From Podospora pseudoanserina (Eukaryota > Ascomycota > Sordariomycetes > Sordariales > Podosporaceae): a DNA stretch of 64,000 nucleotides. Where the stretch lies: contig NC_085924.1 of NCBI RefSeq assembly GCF_035222485.1, positions 4,526,001 to 4,590,000 on the forward strand, written 5' to 3'. The position numbers were made by a program, and so were the translations under genes. The notes under the pieces were generated by a model, which saw only the letters and a program-made list of their open reading frames with translations, had not been told where the DNA came from and made no database searches. Of the stretch, positions 44,870 to 55,329 are shown piece after piece; the stretch's first letter is position 1, and each line of letters opens with the position of its first letter.

Positions 44870-45480
44870 GACGGGAACGATGCTAGGTCAGATTTGAGGC
44901 TACCGGTTGAAAATGAGATCTTTCCAAAGACGTGGGAGCGTTAGAAATAGGCTGATTTGAGGCTATTCGCTGCCTTGATAACCACCATCACGTAAATGAC
45001 ACGGGGTTGTATGGAAGATAATTTGATGGGCTATTTGAAGAGAAACGATCCAATTACTTGTAGGTTCATTGGTCAGAAAGTATCATGTTGGAAGCTTTGG
45101 CATTGCCAACAAGCTCTACTGTTCCTCATGGGAGCCTGACCTTCCGATTCAAGTCGAATTTCGCGAACCACAATCTAGAGGGGGCCGTTGGGCACAAGTT
45201 GGATCTTGGATGCGAGTACACAAAATTTCTTGTTGGATGTGCACTGACCTGTGCGAAGAGACAGTTTGTAATTTCCATCTAGTTTATCTATGCAACCCTG
45301 AAGTCTCCAATCTCCCATGCTTGCACTACAAAGTTCAGTCCAGGGCACAATGTATATCTCATCTACATCTCAGCAACACCACCTTAGGTTTCTCTTTCCA
45401 AGTATGATTTCATCGTGTTATGGTCGTGGTGAGGTGTTGTTAAATGTGTTGCGACGGGAGCGGCGGCCTCTAGCTGCTGG
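44870..45480. other. Intergenic, no gene seen
   Basis: Only short frames without domains; includes the presumed promoter side of the HHE pseudogene. Confidence 0.5.
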
Positions 45481-45482
45481 GT

Positions 45483-45899
45483 TCAACGATCCTGGGGTCC
45501 AAGACTCGTAATAGCAACAGTCTCGGTAGAAAGAGGAGGGCAGGTGAGGGCAGGGAACGAGGTAATAACGAATGTCTCCGTGACAAAACTGATCTCAATT
45601 GGCAAAATAGTGGTGACGGTAAACCACTCGGTGCTGAAGCTTGTCGCAACAGGAGGAAAGGAGGTCACAGTGATGATCTCGGTCGAGTAGACGGTCTCAA
45701 CAGGAAGCACCGAGGTGACGGTAGAGAATTCAGTACTGAAGCTGACAGGGCTTGAGGGAGGAGCATCACAAAGGACAGTGACGGTGGCGGTGGGAAGGAG
45801 AGTTTCTGTCTTTGTGACAGTCTCTGTTGGTTTTCGGATGCCCCAGGCGGAAGCTGGAGCAGCTGCCAAGGCAGTCGCGAGGAGGGTGATTAGAAACAT
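45483..45899 (-). CDS. Secreted Thr-rich protein of four 17-residue repeats
   Basis: Single exon, 138 residues. A signal peptide (MFLITLLATALAAAPASA) is followed by TETVTKTETLLPTATVTVLC and then four consecutive 17-residue units of the form P-V-x-x-x-(F/Y)-S-T-E-x-x-T-V-T-(S/T)-x-x (51-bp DNA repeats). It closes with a Cys-containing tail. The alternation of hydrophobic and Ser/Thr residues suggests beta-strands, heavy O-mannosylation and a wall-associated or adhesin-like role, which is inference. A TATAAAG box is about 85 bp upstream. Confidence 0.75.
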   Translation of the reverse strand: MFLITLLATALAAAPASAWGIRKPTETVTKTETLLPTATVTVLCDAPPSSPVSFSTEFSTVTSVLPVETVYSTEIITVTSFPPVATSFSTEWFTVTTILPIEISFVTETFVITSFPALTCPPLSTETVAITSLGPQDR

Positions 45900-45983
45900 C
45901 CCAGGTTCCTTGATGAGGTTTTCGTGTTATGGGTGAAGATGGAAGGTAGAGACTGTTTTGCCCAGTCCGTCGCTTTGGACCTC

Positions 45984-45990
45984 CTTTATA
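45984..45990 (-). promoter_or_regulatory. TATA box of the repeat-protein gene
   Basis: TATAAAG on the minus strand, 85-91 bp upstream of the ATG at 45899. Confidence 0.55.
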
Positions 45991-45999
45991 TCCACTCGC

Positions 46000-46770
46000 A
46001 TCTTGAGCCGCATCATTTTACAAGCACGATGTTAACCCCTGGTTGAAGGGCGCAGTCATAGACTAATTTCCCACGATCATCCGTGCAGAAACTGCGTAGC
46101 ATTTCAAGACTTATACAGATCCAGTAATAATAGTAAAGACCAGGTGGTGATTGGCTATGACAGGGCTGAGCGATGCGAGAGCCTCGCATTCGGAGATAAA
46201 GTAATGCCTTTCACCGACATAATTGAGCAGAAAGTGAATATTTCCGAGGCAGAGGGCACAGCTCAGAGTTTTACATTTACTTAGGTTGAATGCGCCACTG
46301 CACGGATGCTGCCATCTCACACTTGATGTTCTTGACGGGCAAACAGCATCGCGGTATCATAGTTTCATGCAAGGATCATTCTCCTGAACTCTGTTCTTCA
46401 GATGGTGGCTCGACATGGGTTAAATTAATATAGTTCTAGGAGAGTACTTAGGTAGTTCTGTATTGCATAACCACCAAGCTACCTAACTTAAGTACCACGA
46501 AGCTTTATGGGGTGAGATACATGTCTTATTCGACGGTGATAAGTACCCTCATCCTGCTACCTACTTTGTTAGCCGCAACATGCTCTATCAGCATTCCATT
46601 ATGGTCATCGAGGTACCCCGCTAACAAACAGCGACTATGTGGGTCAGTTTGTGTCTTGCGCTGCTGCCTGATCATTGTGCAACAAATTCCCGCTCAACTA
46701 CCAGGACTCACCACACTCGTCTTCAACCTATTATTCGTTATAACTGGAGGCTTTCTAACTCCATGACCTG
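46000..46770. other. Intergenic
   Basis: No gene supported. A hydrophobic 84-codon frame at 46512-46766 ends just before the HET gene and has no recognisable family. Confidence 0.45.
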
Positions 46771-46773
46771 TTA

Positions 46774-49012
46774 ATGATGGCGTCCAAAACAGACCTTTGC
46801 AAGCCATGTCTCACCGCATTTTCTCAGCCTCTGCCAAATTGCTCCGTCGTCGGACATGCCGATGGTGTCGTTTACAAGTGCACAAGAGACCACCTCTGCC
46901 AGTCGTCTTGTCCGATGTGCATCCTAATACAAGGCTTGATCGACAGAGCGGATAAGGCTTACGGAAGACTCTCGTCCGATGAAGTCGAGTTGCGGCTAGC
47001 ACATGACCGTGGGTCTCACAGCGGTTATCGCCCTCCTGCATGGACCGACCCGGATCCAAGACGACAGCCTGAGGAAGACAGCCTGCTGGAAGGGGCCGAG
47101 GACAGCCCGGAGTCTTGGTACAGCTTGAAAATTTGGCTCACCCCTGACGTTTATCCCTACAACGCCACCACCATTCTTTATGTTACTCTTGCTGCGGACT
47201 TTGGTATGTCACCAGACTTCATTAGAGGCTTGATCAGCTACTGACTTGTTGGTTAAAGGAACGTCTGCCGCAGCGCATGTCGTTGCGCGTCCGCGGCCTG
47301 TTGATACAACTACGACCTTCTCCATCATCAAACGTTGGATTCAACATTGTGACGGCCACCACGCATCTTGTAGAGATGCCACGCATAACGCGTCCGAGAT
47401 GCCTAGGCGTCTTCTCTGGGTGTCGAATGCAGACATCTTTCCCGATATACGGGTTGCGCCAGTCTCAACTGGAAAGCGCTATATCGCGCTCAGCTATTGT
47501 TGGGGTGGTGCAGCCGAAGCCAGTACCCAGAAGAAATCAACATCTGCTACCATCGCCGAAAACGAACTCAAAATTTCTTTCCAATCACTACCGAAGACAA
47601 TCCAAGACGCGGTGTCAGTTTCCAGGGAGCTTGGCATCGATTATCTCTGGGTTGACGCGCTGTGTATCATCCAGGATGACGATAATGACCGAAACCACGA
47701 GATCGCCCGCATGGGCGCCATTTACGCGAATGCATATCTGACGCTTTCCGCCTCCGGGGCTAGCCACTGCGCCGAGGGATTTCTCGAACGCCCACTGACA
47801 GAGTATCGTGAATCCGATTTCTTTGAGGTACCGTTACAACTGCCCGGAAAAGGCGGTCCAACACTGGTCAAAGCGAGCCGCGCAGGGGTCCGGAACATCT
47901 GGTCCAAAGAAAACGGGAATCTCTTTTGGTTCCAGAACCGGGAGCTCTTGCACACAAGAGGCTGGACATTCCAAGAGACATTCTTGTCACCACGGTTGCT
48001 GATATATACCTCCCTACAACCATATTGGGTCTGTCGTGAAGCGTTTTGGTCGTGCGGAGATCCTGGCCCGATGGAGTATCTCAGAAGCGTCTACCTTCAG
48101 GACATGCTCGAACTGCGAGAGATGTCTGATAGACAACAGAAGTACATGCAAACCCTCCCTTCAGACGATCCGAATTCTTCGGCCGAGCTATGGCGTTGGG
48201 GCACCATCATACACTGGTTTTCATCACGCCGATTAACGTTGGTTGAGGACAAACCTCTTGCTCTTCATGCCGTCAGGGACAAGTTCACTCGCCATGACCC
48301 TAGCCTGCAAGACTGCGCGTTGGGTTTATTCCGTTCCACTGCCCATATGGATCTCCTATGGCACACCAGACATGGAGCTGATCCACAGTCTAAACAACTC
48401 TCTGAGTTCCCGAGCTGGACCTGGATGTCTTTTGATGGCGGCGTAACGTGCCCCTTCAAGTACGGAGGACCACAGGAGTCGAGCATGATCAAGACACACG
48501 ATGAATTTGAGATCGAAAGTTGGCCGGGATGTGATCAGTTTGGACGACTGCTTCCCGACAGTTCGCCGCTGAAGCTCCGGGGTATCACGAGAGAGGTGGC
48601 CATCCCACACCGGTTCTGGAAAGATGGTTATGCGTCTGCTCAGGATATGCCATGCTTTTCACTCCGCGTCCTTGAGCTACGGGAGGACGAGTGGGAGGAG
48701 AATGAAGACAGGATTGGCCATATCACTTTCGATCAGTACCGGATGCCGAGCTCGGATGATGACTTTGAGAACAATCCGCCAACCCGGTATAAGACTCTTC
48801 AGATCCTCGTTATTGCGCTGCAAAAAGAACACATCAACAACACACTGAGCCTCCCTGACGATAGACAGGGTTATGAAGCTACGTACGGACTTGTCATTGC
48901 TCCGGCATTGAGAGCTGGAGGAAGACATCGGAGGATAGGGTTCTACAAAGGAGGGGACAATAGTGTTTCATATTTTCACAATGGGGTGACAGAGGAGTTT
49001 GACCTTGAATGA
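46774..49012 (+). CDS. HET-domain (heterokaryon incompatibility-type) protein
   Basis: Exon 1 (46774-47203) and exon 2 (47259-49012) flank a 55-bp GT-AG intron and give 727 residues. The N-terminal 140 residues hold several Cys/His (CKPCL, CPMC) typical of the leader of large HET proteins. The HET domain begins at about residue 218 with YIALSYCWGG and continues with TIQDAVSVSRELGIDYLWVDALCIIQDD and YANAYLTLSASGA. The long C-terminal region has the usual GWTFQE and W-x-W motifs (RGWTFQETFLSPRLLIY, FPSWTWMS). Such proteins trigger cell death or incompatibility after allorecognition. An NLR remnant lies about 8 kb downstream, but no direct partner gene is adjacent. Confidence 0.95.
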
Positions 49013-49049
49013 ACAGTCAACACCCCATTACCTCGATACATTTCAGGGC

Positions 49050-49961
49050 TTAGTTCGCAAGCTGCGACTGAGTAAAAAAATTCCAAATCTCCCCCGGAAC
49101 CCAAGATCTAGCACCGCTCTCCGGCCCATTATCAACCGCCCCCGGCCAATGCCCCCCATCAAAAGGAATCCACGTCACCGGATACCCGCTCCTGCACCCG
49201 TTAAAGTTGGTCTTGATATGAATCCCACTCCCCCTCGCCGGCTCAGGCGCATTGGTGTTTTGACACCCGTTATTTCTCACAAACCGATCCCTCATCGCCC
49301 TCCCCTGCCCAACGTTCAACGTCCCGTCCCAAACCCCATGAATGCCAAGATACGCCACAGGATCATTCCCACCGCTGCAACCAGACAACTGCCCACCCCC
49401 AATAACAGCCACACCCCTAAACTCCCTCGCCCTTGAACACGCCAGGCTGAAGGTCATACTCCCCCCGTAAGAAAACCCCAAACTGAACCTCTGCCTCTGG
49501 TTTACGCACAAGGCATCTTCGATGTGACGAATCATGGCATCGACAAAAGCGACGTCTTCTCCCCCGTTATTAGCCCACCCATTGTTGATCCCCTGAGGTG
49601 CGACTAAAATGGCGGACTCCCCTGCGTTGCGCTGCATCCCGTAATATGACCATAGCTCGCGGTCGGTGCCGCCCGAGGAGATGTCGTTCATTGTGCCACC
49701 GACCCAGTGGAAGGCGAAGATGAGGCGGTAGGAGCGGTTGGGGTTGTAGTTGTTGGGGACGCGGACGATGAATTGTCTTTGTCGGCCGTTGACGTTTACG
49801 GTGCGGACGCCGGAGCCAAAGGGTGATTTGCCGCAGCCGGGTGAGGGGTTGGAGAGTTGGCGGGGGACGAGCACAGTTTCAGGGGTGGTGGAGGGGAGGG
49901 CGTGGGCTAGGGAGGTTGAGAGGGTGAGGAGGCTGGTGAGGAGGTGGGTGAGGGCTACCAT
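49050..49961 (-). CDS. Feruloyl esterase (CE1-type, FaeC/D-like), secreted
   Basis: Single exon, 303 residues with a signal peptide (about residues 1-22). The N-terminal GCGKSPFGSGVRTVNVNG and IVRVPNNYNPNRSYRLIFAF are characteristic of fungal feruloyl esterases related to polyhydroxybutyrate-depolymerase-type hydrolases. The nucleophile is Ser164 in GFSYGG. His in DGGHWPG and an Asp in the HGVWDGT region probably complete the triad. It releases ferulic acid from arabinoxylan, loosening plant cell walls. No carbohydrate-binding module. It is transcribed divergently from the AA9 gene at 51268, sharing a 1.3-kb intergenic region; a TATATAG element lies about 90 bp upstream. Confidence 0.92.
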   Translation of the reverse strand: MVALTHLLTSLLTLSTSLAHALPSTTPETVLVPRQLSNPSPGCGKSPFGSGVRTVNVNGRQRQFIVRVPNNYNPNRSYRLIFAFHWVGGTMNDISSGGTDRELWSYYGMQRNAGESAILVAPQGINNGWANNGGEDVAFVDAMIRHIEDALCVNQRQRFSLGFSYGGSMTFSLACSRAREFRGVAVIGGGQLSGCSGGNDPVAYLGIHGVWDGTLNVGQGRAMRDRFVRNNGCQNTNAPEPARGSGIHIKTNFNGCRSGYPVTWIPFDGGHWPGAVDNGPESGARSWVPGEIWNFFTQSQLAN

Positions 49962-50049
49962 CGTTGCTGGCTGGGCCCTTTGCTCCGGGACTGAGTGACT
50001 TGATGGTGAGGGTTGAAGTTGGGTGCTGTGTTGGCGAAGATGTGGCGAG

Positions 50050-50056
50050 CTATATA
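50050..50056 (-). promoter_or_regulatory. TATA-like element of the feruloyl esterase gene
   Basis: TATATAG on the minus strand about 90 bp upstream of the ATG at 49961. Confidence 0.5.
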
Positions 50057-50627
50057 CCTGTCGGGTAGGATACCAGGTTGGTGAGGAGTCTCACCACGAG
50101 GTTGTCATGGCAAGATTGGCCCAGGAGCAAAAGGTTGACATTTGACACTTTCATGACCAAGTCGACCGAGATTCGGTTTTCTTTGGCACCTACCTAACTA
50201 ACATGGCGAACCTTACTCCCGGACAGCTTCCATCCGTGACTGTGGCGATGGGGTTCAAGCGGAAGACGGGACATAACCTGATTGGCGCGCTTTGTCCCGC
50301 TGCGTCGTTCCTGGTTGAGTCGAAGCGACTACAACCTCGCTAAGATGAACTGCCGATGGCTGGAGCCTCTCGTTTATGGGACCGATGGGGTTGTAAGGTT
50401 GAGTTGATATCAAATGATTGTGTTGGGTGAAAGCCATTGGAGGAGAATTGTTGACAGTAACAAGTTTCGCCGTTTTAAAGCGAAAGTACGGCGATGTTAT
50501 AGGGGCGGATGGAAAACTGGATGCTTTTTTGCGGTTGAGATATAGCAGTCGATGAATGATATATATGACTGGAGATGAGGCAACCAGGTAATGGGCAAGA
50601 ATAGGAGATAGATTCGGAAATCTCAGC

Positions 50628-50646
50628 CCGCCGTTACCAACGGCGG
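50628..50646. promoter_or_regulatory. CCG/CGG palindrome in a divergent promoter
   Basis: CCGCCGTT-ACC-AACGGCGG is a perfect 8+8 inverted repeat with a 3-nt spacer. It sits almost midway between the divergent feruloyl esterase and AA9 start codons. Paired CCG/CGG half-sites are the classical target form of Zn2Cys6 regulators, so a shared activator site is plausible but unproven. Confidence 0.4.
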
Positions 50647-51168
50647 TATGGCGTTTCCACCTCTAGATGCTATCATTTTGGAGAATCATATGGAGAGATT
50701 ACCAGTTAGCTGCAGCTCTTTTTAGGAATATGTTCTCTCTCAAGTCAACAAGGCTGTGCCAGTCTTCACAGCCATCTGTATAACCAGCTGGAAATCGCAT
50801 GTCTAAACTATAGTTTCAAAGAAATTGATAGTCCATTGTTGATGTTCTTTTTAAACTCCATGTTGGGCGACAGTCATTAGTGGTTCCAGCCACAATCCTG
50901 GTGGACTTTGAAGGAAGAAACATTCTCCCGTCACGGGCTACTTCCAGTTCATATCCGGGATAGGTCAACTATGTAAACGCGGCTTAAGATTGGCATGGGT
51001 ATATTACCTTGTGCTAAGGTATGCTACGCGCATAGTACCACACGTTGCCCTAGTTGGGTACCAGATCTAGAAGATGCGCAATCTCAGGTCAACGGATTAC
51101 GGGAACGGGTGACGCGGAAGCGAAATTCAACGCCTACGGCAGTTCGGATGTTGGAACGAAGTTGAAGG

Positions 51169-51176
51169 TATAAAAG
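51169..51176 (+). promoter_or_regulatory. TATA box of the second AA9 gene
   Basis: TATAAAAG, 92-99 bp upstream of ATG 51268; well placed for a highly expressed secreted-enzyme gene. Confidence 0.6.
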
Positions 51177-51267
51177 AGGGTTGCTCTTCATGTGTTGTCT
51201 GTTCTAACCTTCTTCACCTCATCTTCAACCTTCTATCCTTGTTACTCCTGACAGCCTCCCGGTCATC

Positions 51268-52110
51268 ATGCACTTCTCTACCGTTACTGCCGTAGCCTTT
51301 GCGGTGGCTCCTCAGTTGGCATCCGCACACTTCCTCTTTCCCCATCTCATGCTTAACGGCTTGCGCACAGGCGCGTTTGAGTATGTCCGTGAACACGACT
51401 TCGGCTTCATGCCGCACAACAATGACTTCATCAACTCACAGGACTTCCGCTGCAACGAAGGCTCCTGGAGACACCGCCGCGAGCCCAAGACGGCGCAGGT
51501 CACAGCTGGGCGAGACACGGTTGGGTTCAACCTGCACCTTGACTTTGGGATTTACCACCCGGGGCCGGTCACTGTAAGCACACCCACTCGACAGAAGCCC
51601 CAAACACAATGACAAGTATTGACGACCATTACCTTCACAGATCTACCTCTCCAAAGCCCCCGGTGATGTCCGCGACTACGACGGGTCGGGCGACTGGTTC
51701 AAGGTGTACCAGCTCGGCACTATGATGCCCTGGAACGGCACTGATCAGGGCTGGCTTACGCGCGACAAAAAGAACTTTCAGTTCCGTCTGCCATCTGAGA
51801 TTCCGGCCGGCCAATACCTGATGCGCATCGAGCAGATGAGCGTTCATGTATGTTTTGAAACGTCTACCTGACTGTCTCTTTTGCTTCTCGTACTAACAAT
51901 TCTTTTCAGCCCCCTTACAAACAAAAGGAGTGGTACGTCCAGTGCGCCCATCTGAATATCGCCAGCAACTACAACGGACGCGCCCCCGGTCCAACCATCC
52001 GCTTCCCGGGCGGTTACAAGATCAGCGATCCTGCGATTCAACTTGACAGCTGGGCCAAGCCTCCTCCCACATTTGCGCCCATGCCCGGCCCTCAGCTTTG
52101 GCCTAACTAG
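51268..52110 (+). CDS. AA9 lytic polysaccharide monooxygenase, variant active site
   Basis: Three exons (51268-51573, 51641-51847, 51910-52110; introns 67 and 62 bp) encode 237 residues. A 20-residue signal peptide ending ASA exposes His21 (HFLFPHLMLNG), and the second copper ligand is His97 in GIYHPGPVTIYLSK. The axial-tyrosine motif reads KEWYVQCAHLN. The Tyr is kept, but the conserved second-sphere Gln of Q-x-Y is Glu. The end (DPAIQLDSWAKPPP) also differs from the usual DPG...Y. The overall fold and length are normal for a single-domain AA9. It shares a divergent promoter with the feruloyl esterase, suggesting co-regulation on plant cell wall. Activity and substrate may be altered. Confidence 0.93.
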
Positions 52111-52301
52111 GGATTTGTACAGGGGCATTCAGGGCTGTCGTAGTTGCACAGATGTCTGTCGGACGGTCTCAAGTCTAAAGACTGCAGCTCCAAATAGTCA
52201 CACACGTATAGTTATCGAGATGAAGCTCCATCAATCGACTAGTTTACCTGGTATCTTAGACCCACTCTCACTATATCATGCCCCCCCTCCCCGAGCACCT
52301 G

Positions 52302-53274
52302 TTACTGTTCACTATGCTGCCTGCCTCGCCCCCCTGAACCCCAATCAACCACCCCCGCCCCAGAAAACACCCTCCCCAACTCCTCCACCTTGGCCACACC
52401 GACCACAATCTCCCCTTCAACCTTTGTCCTCCTCGCATTCCCCTCAAACTCTGCCAAAGTCAACAAACTTGCTTCGTCATTCCCTAGTTTCCACCCAGAG
52501 ACCTTTCCCACAACTTGAACCGCATCGAAGTTCCTCGTCCTATCCACCCCAACAAACAAAGCCATCTTCTTCGCCGGATCAGTAATCACCTCTTCTTCAG
52601 CCTCAGCATTAAAACCCCTCCTATTCCAAACCAACCACACCCCATGATCCTCCCCAACAACATCAACAACCACAGCGTAGTTCGTCTCGGTTAGTTCATC
52701 CCCTGACGACAGTTTGTAGTATAGCTGTCCCAGAGGATAAACATGCTTTGGCAGAACAGCAGATGAACCATGACTCAAGGAGTAAAAGAAAGGGTGGACT
52801 TTAGTCCTATTGTCAACTTCTTCATCGGTCTTATGTAATGAACTGACCATGATAGGGGGTACGGAAAGTGACAAAGCCCCTGCCTTAACAACGACGAGGT
52901 ACTGATGGCTGGGCGATTGAAACAACGGGATAGGGACCGATGTATTATTGACAGCGTCAGCAAAAGCGGTGATGGCCTTGAGATCAGCGAACTTTGTCGC
53001 GATCGATTGGATTTGGGCAAGGGTATCCGCGGCGGGAAGCTTTGCTTGCGGGGAGGTCATCTTTTGGAGGAGGTGTTCTTGCGTCCAGGCGAGATAGGCG
53101 TCCGGGGAGCGGGTTTTGGAGCGGACGAGGGAGAGGAGGTCGGGGGGTAGGCCGTCTATGGTGAGGGGGTTAGCTTGGTGAGAAGAAAGGGGGGAGGGAG
53201 GACAGACCTTTGCGGAGGGATTCGGTGATTGCGTCTTTGACGGCTTGGAAGTTTGGGTTGTTTGGGGTTGCCAT
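52302..53274 (-). CDS. Unknown fungal protein, 306 residues
   Basis: Start codon 53274 (MATPNNPNFQAVKDAITESL) joins the main exon across a 52-bp GT-AG intron (53156-53207). The open frame that continues upstream of the splice site in the raw sequence is retained intron. The protein starts with a helical segment, DLLSLVRSKTRSPDAYLAWTQ, and ends in a region rich in Val/Gly strands. No signal peptide, membrane helix or known motif is seen. It lies tail-to-tail with the AA9 gene, 192 bp apart. Confidence 0.72.
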
Positions 53275-54040
53275 GGTGAAAGGTGGGGATGTTGACAAGG
53301 AAGTGGGTCTGGAATAGGGGGTTCAGGGGTGACAAAACAGGGGTAAAGTGGAATGTTTGAGCCTCGATCGGAGCAATTGAACAGGTGAGGGATTGACTTC
53401 CGTGGAGTGTTCTGAAGCGAGATGATTCCGATCAACAAGAATGAGGCGACTGACTTGCACATATATTTACTGGGGAAAAATTCTGCTATCGGTCGCCGCT
53501 CCTCAAGTTAATTGTTTGCGGCTGGATCATAGGTGCGGAAATGCACTAAACGGTGTGGTTGCATTCGGTGGAGGCGCAGTGAAGTTCAGCTGTTGCGACG
53601 ACAGCCACACCAGACACCGAACGCCCCTAAGAGTGGGGGATTGACGTACATGACCTGGCAAACTTCGTTACGATAAACTGTATCTAAGGTAGGTATGGTA
53701 TATCTGAACTGAGGCAGGATCCGAGTAAGAGGCGGTATGCGTGCCAAGTTTCACGATGAGTTGAACCAAACTCAAAGCAATCCTAAAAGGATCCCTCGCT
53801 CAATAACCCGAGTACAGACCTAGTGTTTACAGTTAGTCATCGGAGGCTAGATGGGTGCTCTGTACTCTGCATGTTCAGATACTCACCATTGTTGATCTTG
53901 GCGCTATGTTGACATCGCTGCTGCACAGTCAAATCATATAAGGTCTGTCAAGCCCATTGGGATCTATCTCTTTCTCTCTAGGCAATATTGACCCTTCTCC
54001 CAACACTGATATAGCCACTCCTCTGCCCAAATCCCTGACC

Positions 54041-55318
54041 ATGGCTGTCTTCAGAGAAAACCCCCGCATTTACCACCAGTCCGCCCCAACTCGGGCCACC
54101 ACAAGACAACAAATCATCAACCAGCCGCTTCTCTTCCAACAAACCTGGCAATGTGCACAAGATGCTGCTCAAAACATTTGGCTTCTGTATCGAGACTTTC
54201 TCGGTACCATGTTTACCGCTCAGATTGGTGCCGGCGCAGGTGGAGTGCATCTCGATGATGCCAGAGATCTTGTTCGGCTTGGCTATTGGCTTGTCCTCGG
54301 TCCAATGTGGGAAGTAGTCCAGGAACGCCACTACCGCCTCGGGGGAGGTCCAGGCAGCTTCCCCACCATGGCAGACCTCAGCTTCATCGACTATCTGATG
54401 GGGATTTGTTCTACTCTAGAGATTATCGAGACAAGGATCTTCAACGTTCCGAATGTCCAGCAACTCCCACATAACGTTCAGCACCAAGGCATTCTCAACG
54501 ACATTGCGCAGTGGACGAATCCAAATAACCAGACTGCCCAGAACATCAGTGTGCTGGGATTTTTGGAGCTGCTTTCGCGAATCATCGCCCATACATCACC
54601 AAACTTGGGTATGTCTGCACTGCTTGACCAGGCCTTGATAAAACCATTCTCTAACACAATCATAGCTGCCTTCCGCACCTCGTTGAACAACCTCCAGACT
54701 CATCAGCCCCGCAACCACATCTACCATAAGCGTGGCCTCCCCCGGGTCATGTTCGTCTGTGCCGGTGCCAACAATGGTATGCACGTCATCACCACTTCCA
54801 AAGACAACTGGTATGACTTCACATCTCTCTGGGCGGCGACAGATGCCGCTCGTGTCCAGCGTCAAACCTGCCCACCCATCGTCCTGCCTGGCGGAGCGGG
54901 CCAACCGGCATTCAATGTCGTCGGGCAGTCCAATGCTGTCTTCCATGAGTTTTCCAACGCCGAGGCAGATGTCGCTCAGATTTTATCTGACAATGCCGCC
55001 GAGATTATCAGGTCAAATACCATCACAGTCTGGCAGAACCAAGCGGTGCGGTTTGCGAACCATGCGAATGAGAGGTGTTTACCCATGACGGTTCCTGATT
55101 TTGCGGTGAAGGCGAGGTGCTTGAGGTGCCAGGCGCTGTTTCGTTATAATGTTAATCATCCTGATGCGTTGGGACTGGTCGGGGCCGAAGCTGCGTGGCG
55201 GGGAAACCGCCGGTTGGGGGTGGCGGTGTTGTGTAACGGTGATTGGGATTGTGCGGAGACGTTGGCACATTTCTATTGCGTTGCTGCGAATGTGGTTGGT
55301 GTAGGGGGGCTTCATTAA
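54041..55318 (+). CDS. Unknown fungal protein with C-terminal Cys pairs
   Basis: ATG 54041 (MAVFRENPRIYHQ) starts 425 residues; the frame is open farther upstream but lacks an ATG. The N-terminal two thirds are mostly helical (WQCAQDAAQNIWLLYRDF). The C-terminal third carries CLRCQALFRYN and CNGDWDCAETLAHFYC, which could bind metal. No signal peptide. I do not recognise the family. Single exon. Confidence 0.7.
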   Translation: MAVFRENPRIYHQSAPTRATTRQQIINQPLLFQQTWQCAQDAAQNIWLLYRDFLGTMFTAQIGAGAGGVHLDDARDLVRLGYWLVLGPMWEVVQERHYRLGGGPGSFPTMADLSFIDYLMGICSTLEIIETRIFNVPNVQQLPHNVQHQGILNDIAQWTNPNNQTAQNISVLGFLELLSRIIAHTSPNLGMSALLDQALIKPFSNTIIAAFRTSLNNLQTHQPRNHIYHKRGLPRVMFVCAGANNGMHVITTSKDNWYDFTSLWAATDAARVQRQTCPPIVLPGGAGQPAFNVVGQSNAVFHEFSNAEADVAQILSDNAAEIIRSNTITVWQNQAVRFANHANERCLPMTVPDFAVKARCLRCQALFRYNVNHPDALGLVGAEAAWRGNRRLGVAVLCNGDWDCAETLAHFYCVAANVVGVGGLH

Positions 55319-55329
55319 TAAATTATTTC

